Positions 58,420 to 64,000 of a stretch of DNA of 64,000 nt are shown here, piece after piece. A program made the position numbers and the translations under genes. The stretch is from Porodaedalea pini (taxonomy: Eukaryota > Basidiomycota > Agaricomycetes > Hymenochaetales > Hymenochaetaceae): contig NBAY01000008.1 of the NCBI GenBank assembly GCA_002794775.1, forward strand, positions 496,001 through 560,000. Reading direction: 5' to 3'. The notes below the pieces were generated by a model. That model was given only the letters and a program-made list of their open reading frames with translations. It had not been told where the DNA came from and searched no databases. The first letter of the stretch is position 1, and the number at the start of each line of letters is the position of its first letter.

Positions 58420-59302
58420 ATTTGCCTTGTAGTTCTGGATGTATGTGTACACATCGTATGAATGTCTAATTCCCCCTCTGTTCGTCGCGGGGGAACTTGC
58501 AATGATTAGAAACTGTAGCCGCTAAGATAAGGACAGGAGAGCAAAGAAAAATGATGCGATTCGTCATCTTGCATCGAAATTTGATAGGCCACTACAAACC
58601 AAAATCGTGGCAAAGTTCAAGTTGTAGCCAGCTGCGGCAATTCCGAATTTCAGTTGCAGCTCATCAGTCAACTGCACAGTAGGAGACTCATCACAAAATC
58701 ACGCGGATTTTCTTCGTCAGTCGCTTGTCCAGCCAAAATACAATTGCAGGAAGAAAAAATGAAAAATTACAATGCGATAAGAATACAGGCAGATGCGGCA
58801 AAAGGGAAACGATGTGATGGGATGAGGACGCTATCAGACACAGAGGCGAGTGGTGGGGGTACATGCCAGTTCCCACTGTTCAGGCAGCGATTCTAAGAAT
58901 GACGGGTGGTATGGAAAACACAAAAGAAAACAGGACACAATCAGAAGGAATAAAGGAAAAGAAAAGAGCACAGAATAACAAAGGCAAAGTATGAACATGA
59001 AGCGTCCGATAAGTAGAAAGAATAAGGCGCACCACAAAGAGCGATGCGGTGGCCAGAGAAGCGAAAAATGGAGTGGGAAGAGAGAAATGCGTTGTCTGAA
59101 GCAAGGCGAAGGTTTAAAAAGATGGGAGGACCAATCTCCAACACGCTACACATCTGCGATGATATAGAGACAGCCAGTAGAAGTTGCGTATAGCGTGCAT
59201 CTCGACGAATGCATCGACCGCCGAGTTTGGCCTCGCTGATATCACATTTAACTGCACCGCAAGGTCAGCCGTATTGTTTCATCTCAGTAATAGGACTCAC
59301 AC
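58420..59302. other. Convergent intergenic region
   Basis: 883 bp with A-rich plus-strand DNA (AAAGGAAAAGAAAAGAGC and similar, 58740-59100). It is consistent with 3' UTRs of both neighbours. No gene or RNA seen. Confidence 0.4.
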
Positions 59303-61564
59303 TCACCACGCTGGATACACATACTTATCGCTTTGAGCCGGGATCATTAGATCGGCTTTTATGATAAACGCGTTCTGTCGAATGAGATGGTGGGGCGCAG
59401 GCGGGTGCGGACGCCAGACATCATTGGCCTCGTCGATGGGCGAGTCCTCCAATTCCATGTCCGTGTCTTCCTCGGACTCATAGGCTTCCGGTTGCGTGAT
59501 GCGATCCGGGAAAGCTCCTGGTATCGGGCCGTAGGCAACATCCTCTTCATCATCGGACGAGTCGTTCGTAGTTTGAAAGAGGCCTGCCGCAAATGCGGGA
59601 AACGATGCTAGGGCAGAAATCGCGTTGGAGAAAACCGCAATGCTGCCGCTCGCTGTCTTCAACTTCTTCAACGGCGTGGACTCTTCAAGATCCTCGTCCT
59701 CTTGCTCATCGTCACGCACGCGCTTCTTGCCTCGGGATGGAGAAGATACGCCTTCGGTCCCGGAAGACTGAGTAGCAGCGCCTGCTGCAGAGGTGGATGC
59801 ACCGGGACTTGCGGTCAAGGAGTCAGACTCTTCTGAAAGACGCGCACGAGTGTGACGGGAGGATCCATCTGAGGCCTCGTCAGACGATGGTGAACGAGCC
59901 CGCTTTTTTCCATTGGATACGTCGCCACGGCCTCGTTCGAGCGACTCAGGTTGAGATGGTCCAGGCGGATTGGATCGGGTAAGGGCAGGTGAATCGGGAT
60001 GGGTGAATGCGGGTGTTGCAGACATAGCAGTACCGAATGCAGACAAGCCAGTACCGGACAGATCAATGTCCATGTTTTCGTCGAGGTACTCGTCACCAGT
60101 ATGATACATCCACCGCCCATAGCGAAATTCCCTGGGCGGGAGAAAAGTCGGGTCCTTCTCCTCCTGGAAAAGCTCAAATACGTCGTGATCATTTAAATCT
60201 ATATCCAATGTGTCCAGACCAAACATCCCATGCACGTCCATTCGGTGCAAAAAATAACCGCCTGACAGCTCCGGACGCTCGGATGCTTTGAGGGGGTACG
60301 AATTCTTCGGATCCCAACTAGTGTATCGTTCATTCTCCTGAGCGATGATATAGTTGCGGATCTCGTCTCGTGAGGGACGACGGTCGTTCTCTGGAATGGT
60401 CCAGCAAGCACGCGGAGGCAGGATCCTATTGGGGTCGTGCGGGTTCAGACCCATGCTACGCTTGAGTGCACCAGTAGCCATCATTGCGCGGAGTAGGTAG
60501 GTGTCTAAATGTCTCAACTTGATGAATCCGGCAGTGTACAGGCGATCAACGTCGTCGACGGTGAATTGGTAATGGGGAAGATCGAAGACGTCGTGCTTGA
60601 GGAGATAGCGCATGTATTGGAAATGGAGAGCCTTCTGGTGCGCAGGGAACACTTCGGCGGTAGGATAGTCCTCAAGAATCACCGCAGAGTAGAAAGGCAT
60701 GCCAATTTCTTCACGGATTGGCATCGCTGCGAAGTCGTGGGCCTTCACACCCGCCGCGGTAGCCTCCGCCACGGCCTGCTCGTTGGTTTTGGGTTTTAAT
60801 TCATCCTCATTTTCCTTCCCACCTTCCTTATTGTCGTCCTCCTCTTCGGCACTTTCCTTATCGCAATTTTCCTCGGTATGTTCCTCCTCGTCACTTTGCT
60901 CCGCGACATTTTCGTCACTGTCGCCCTCGGGTTCCACAATGTAGCCCGCCAGTACAGCCTTGACCCGCTTGTCCCATATTTCAAAGTTGTCCGTGAACCA
61001 CATCTTGTTATGTTCGCGAGAAAAGGTAGGCACACTGGATTGCAGGCTACTTCTATGCTCTGTGAACCGCCAAGACGGGGGGTCGACCATCTCTTCTTGA
61101 TTTTCGTTTTCGTTGTGTCCGTCCTCATCCTGATCGTTGTCCTCGGTGCCATTCTCCTCGTCGATCTCGTCTGCAGGCTCCGGTACCGGGGCAGCCAGGA
61201 AAGCATCACCTAGCATTTCGTGAACAGGTGTCTACAAGTTGCTTTATTCAGCTTCGGAGTCTTGATATCATTTGCTAGATGCACGCACCTCCTGCCCAAT
61301 CGAAACCAAAGTCATGTTGACGGGACTCGACGACGTAGCATCCACCTCCATTTCCTCACCAGAGGCTTCGTCTCCAACGGTGAGCTGATGGCCTGTGGTC
61401 GAAGAGCTAGGATATTCGTGATGAGCGGCAGAGGATATTGACGCTGTTGGGGCCCCGTCACTGTTGTGGCCGGAACTAGCGACGCCAGCGTCGTTGGTTG
61501 GGGCCTCGTCGGTGCTTCCACTGCGGTACAAGCCGAAGAAGCGAGTAATCATGCTAAAAGGCAT
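59303..61564 (-). CDS. Acidic uncharacterised protein, nuclear-type composition
   Basis: Model complement(join(59303..61231,61289..61564)), 734 residues, in phase. The start at 61564 reads MPFSMITRFFGLYRSGSTDE. Next are acidic tracts (NDQDEDGHNENENQEE, SDENVAEQSDEEEHTEENCD), then a conserved-looking core: WFTDNFEIWDKRVKAVL, AHQKALHFQYMRYLLKHDVF, YQFTVDDVDRLYTAGFIKL, RHLDTYLLRAMMATGALKR and EFRYGRWMYHTGDEYLDENM. After it come basic clusters of nuclear-signal type (NGKKRARS, SRGKKRVRDDEQ, PLKKLK) and an acidic end. I do not recognise a domain. A strong donor (GTGAGTG) overlaps the last codon, so the very end could instead splice and stop one residue later. Confidence 0.72.
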
Positions 61565-63086
61565 TTCTGACTGCAGGAGGGATGTGCCGTCAGTGAGCAG
61601 TATGAGACAAAGGCGACAAGGAGAGCCTACATATAGAGCTTGGGTGAATCGGACTCGTTGAATAGATCGATTGAATGTTGTCGCAAAAGCAAGTAGAGCG
61701 ATAAATGCAATGGGTGCTGCAAATTTCGACGCGATGATGATGGGAAGAGTGCAAGTAGGTGAGGGGCTAGGTAGCCAGCGCGCAGTTCTTTATGCACCTG
61801 CGGCCGTGGCATGCTCGTCGCGTGCCGGGGCCACTTTTGATCAATTTACGCGACCGTGACAAACACGTGACCCTAAGCGAGCGCGTTCTGAAAATTTCTT
61901 TTGTTCTGTTATCGGGTGACTCGTTTCGAACATCTCGGTGGCCAGGAAAGCACCAGGTCGCGTGATTTCTCGTCTAAAGAGTCCAAAGAGAGAAACGTCA
62001 TTAATATTAGCAACATTAATAGAAAATGGTTTATTGTAACTGTAGAAGATTACCTTCGAGTTAAAATGTGACTTTAAGTAAGGCGCTTTGTCCTTAGGTG
62101 GTACAGGTCCAAGCCATCAGTAACCGTCAGTCAGCATTAAGCACCTCATCTCGCTTCAGTAGCTGTCAGTGTCAACTTCGTACCCCGTCTATACAGCCGC
62201 CGACTTCCGCCCATACTCCACTCCTGCTGAGCGCGACAAGCTGCTGCTCGTTCGACAACTGAACAGATGGAACCCTGGGTGACGCAGCTTTCGGAATGAA
62301 GCTCCGGTAGCCAGGTCTCCTCCACGGTCGTCCGAACGTTGGTAAGTAGGTGGGAATGATGTGTTGAAGCGTCTCCGGCACTAGACGTCTATCTTACCTC
62401 CGTCCTTCGGACTGTAGAGGATGTAGTATGAGGCAAAGCTTGCCTGAAACACTACTCAGCTAGTCTCTGTGAAAGACAATAGACCATACCATTTCAGGTT
62501 TGATATAGACGAGCTCTATCGGAAACGTGGAAGTTGCGATCACGGCACTTGAACTCCTGCAAGACTGAGAAACCCGGACTGACCGCTACGCCATTATTTC
62601 CATATAGACGTACTGATTACCCATTTTGTTATTGTCAGAAGTAGGACCCTTGGTCTGGTCGGAGATGGTTCGCGTGTCCGAGCAGCCTCAGCGCCTGCTA
62701 TATATGCCGTCCTCATTTTGGCGTCTTCCAACATCATAAGTGCCAGAGGCCGCCAATTGAGAAACGAATGGTAGCTTATTGAGGTTGAATATTGAATATT
62801 GAATATTTTGTCTAGGTGTCATCGTCGACGGAATGAAGTAGACACGGCACAAATCCTGCCTTCTGATGGCATTTTGCCGGTCGGCTGAAGTAGTTAAAAT
62901 ACAGACTAAGTTTGGCTCCAGAGCCGTGCAACGTCCTTCTTCTCCTCTCTGCCAGTGCACAACGGAGTGCGCTGCATTCAAGACGGCCCAAGTCTGAACT
63001 GAGAACGGTATTTTCTCTGTTGCAGTGTTAGACTGCACTCGTAAAACCACGCGCAGGATTATCTCAGCGCGCTCTGACGGCACGGG
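61565..63086. other. 1.5-kb divergent intergenic region
   Basis: Promoters of both neighbours. It contains CATTAATATTAG at 61999-62010, another instance of the recurring ATTAATATT word, and a triple TTGAATA direct repeat (GTTGAATATTGAATATTGAA) near 62783. No gene supported. Confidence 0.4.
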
Positions 63087-63245
63087 ATGGCGGAACAACG
63101 CCCTCTTAGTACTCCCACCGTGCCTTCGAATGCTCCGAACCATCTCCAACCTACTTCTAATCTGGTCCGTGGTTCATATGCCGGTCCGACACAAGTTCTG
63201 CAGCACTATCTGCAGTATCAGCAGCAGCAGCAGCAGCCGCAACAA

Positions 63246-63281
<36 letters not shown>

Positions 63282-64000
63282 TTCCAGCAGAGCAGGCGGG
63301 TGGCGAACCAGGTTCCTCCATCCGCCCAACCATTAACAATGTAAGACACTTGCTTTCACCTTCAACCAAATACTTATTACTCCGGCTTTGTACTTGAAAT
63401 ACTGGGCAAAGACCACAGCTATATCAACAGGTTCAGTTGCCTCAAGCAGGTCAGCCGCGGACACCCCAAACACCACAGACTGCTTCGTTGCCTCCCGAAC
63501 AGGCGCTCAGGGACCAAGTCGTCTCCCTCCTCGCATCTACCGCCAACGGTTGCATAGCTGAACTTGGCTACCCGGCTCTGCTCACGGAGTACCAGCAGCT
63601 TCAGCCGGCCTATGCCAAGCTCGTCGAGGAGTGTGCCGGCATTCGAAATGACAACTTTCGTATGGCCCAGTTGTTAGTCGAACAAAAAGAAGAGCGCAGA
63701 AAGAGAGAAGAGAATGAAACACAAGTCATACATGGCCTGAAGGAACAGATTGCGCAATTGGAGAAAGAGCAGGAACTGCTCAAAAGACAATATCGTGTTC
63801 TTCAGCAGACTCATGCTATGAGCGCATCCGATGCGTATAAAATTCTAGAGGCGAAATATAACTACGTCTTAGAAATGCTTAAAAGGCATCATGCTCCGAT
63901 CACGACTCAGTTTTGGAACAGGGACGGTGAAGTCCGTATAAGCAGTGCTCCAGTGAGTTCCGTCTTTGACTAGATTATATATCTTGCCTCTCGTTTTCTC
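63087..64000 (+). CDS. PolyQ coiled-coil protein, 3' part outside the window
   Basis: ATG 63087 MAEQRPLSTPTVPS. The Gln-rich block (LQYQQQQQQPQQQ...) comes from CAG/CAA triplets at 63219-63280. An intron with donor GTAAGA after ACAAT and acceptor GGCAAAG joins to PQLYQQVQLPQAGQ in frame. Next: EQALRDQVVSLLASTANGCI, AELGYPALLTEYQQLQPAYA, then a long coiled coil (RMAQLLVEQKEERRKREENE, LKEQIAQLEKEQELLKRQYR) and ILEAKYNYVLEMLKRHHAPI. After SSAP a strong donor (GTGAGTTCC) at about 63952 indicates another intron, so the gene goes on past 64000. Composition suggests a nuclear protein. Not recognised. Confidence 0.65.
63219..63280 (+). repeat. CAG/CAA triplet repeat encoding polyglutamine
   Basis: Runs of CAG with one CCG and several CAA triplets, giving about 19 glutamines with one proline interruption. 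Length variation is likely. Confidence 0.9.

Noticed and set aside
1..64000. tRNA, 5S rRNA or CRISPR features
   Set aside because: I scanned for B-box-like GGTTCGAnnCC words on both strands and for regularly spaced repeats and found none with a fitting context. A covariance-model scan was not possible.

Overview
The window is nuclear DNA from a filamentous basidiomycete, most likely an Agaricomycete. Genes are split by many short GT-AG introns (mostly 48-75 bp) and lie close together on both strands. Products are typical fungal housekeeping proteins: proteasome alpha2, a COX VIIc-type subunit, cytochrome b5, an FG nucleoporin, SIN Cdc14, Rcf2-like HIG1 proteins, a Nop13-like RRM protein and an Ofd1/Tpa1 dioxygenase. 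Accessory families are also typical: Zn2Cys6, Dicer-like, ALDH, FAH and FAD monooxygenase. I cannot name the species. I saw no tRNA, rRNA, CRISPR array, autonomous transposon or viral gene.

Layout. 1-6.2 kb: the 3' part of a 1-Cys peroxiredoxin (+); a large four-domain RNA-end-processing protein (-) made of 2H phosphoesterase, EEP nuclease, poly(A)-polymerase-like nucleotidyltransferase and MJ1316 domains; then proteasome alpha2 (+). 6.2-13.9 kb: a Zn2Cys6 regulator (+), a 17-exon aldehyde dehydrogenase (-) with an optional mitochondrial presequence, and a COX8/VIIc subunit (+). 14.1-24.4 kb: a Dicer-like protein (-) with intact RNase III sites but eroded helicase motifs, head-to-head with a succinate-semialdehyde-type ALDH (+), then an FAH-family hydrolase (-). 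24.8-29.4 kb: a direct tandem duplication of about 2.2 kb, each unit carrying a pseudokinase gene, with an exactly identical 401-bp tract inside. 29.5-37.9 kb: Cdc14 (+), cytochrome b5 (-), and a nucleoporin (+) that starts with a transmembrane segment and ends in FG repeats. 38.9-44.1 kb: an unrecognised multi-exon gene (-) and a coiled-coil protein with a C-terminal membrane anchor (-). 44.5-51.4 kb: two tandem Rcf2-like HIG1 genes (+), a Nop13-like protein with a (TCC)29 polyserine tract (+), and an Ofd1/Tpa1 prolyl hydroxylase (-). 52.8-58.4 kb: tandem FAD monooxygenases, the first decayed and the second intact. 59.3-64 kb: an unrecognised acidic protein (-) and the start of a polyQ coiled-coil protein (+).

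Themes. RNA biology is well represented: the RNA-end enzyme, Dicer, Nop13, and Tpa1/Ofd1, which acts on translation and transcription factors. Three independent tandem duplications fall between 24.8 and 58.4 kb. The best candidates for something new are the four-domain RNA protein, the helicase-eroded Dicer, the pseudokinase pair with gene-conversion-like identity, and the POM121-like membrane FG nucleoporin. Exon limits were worked out by hand from splice sites and reading phase. Where the phases close exactly I say so.
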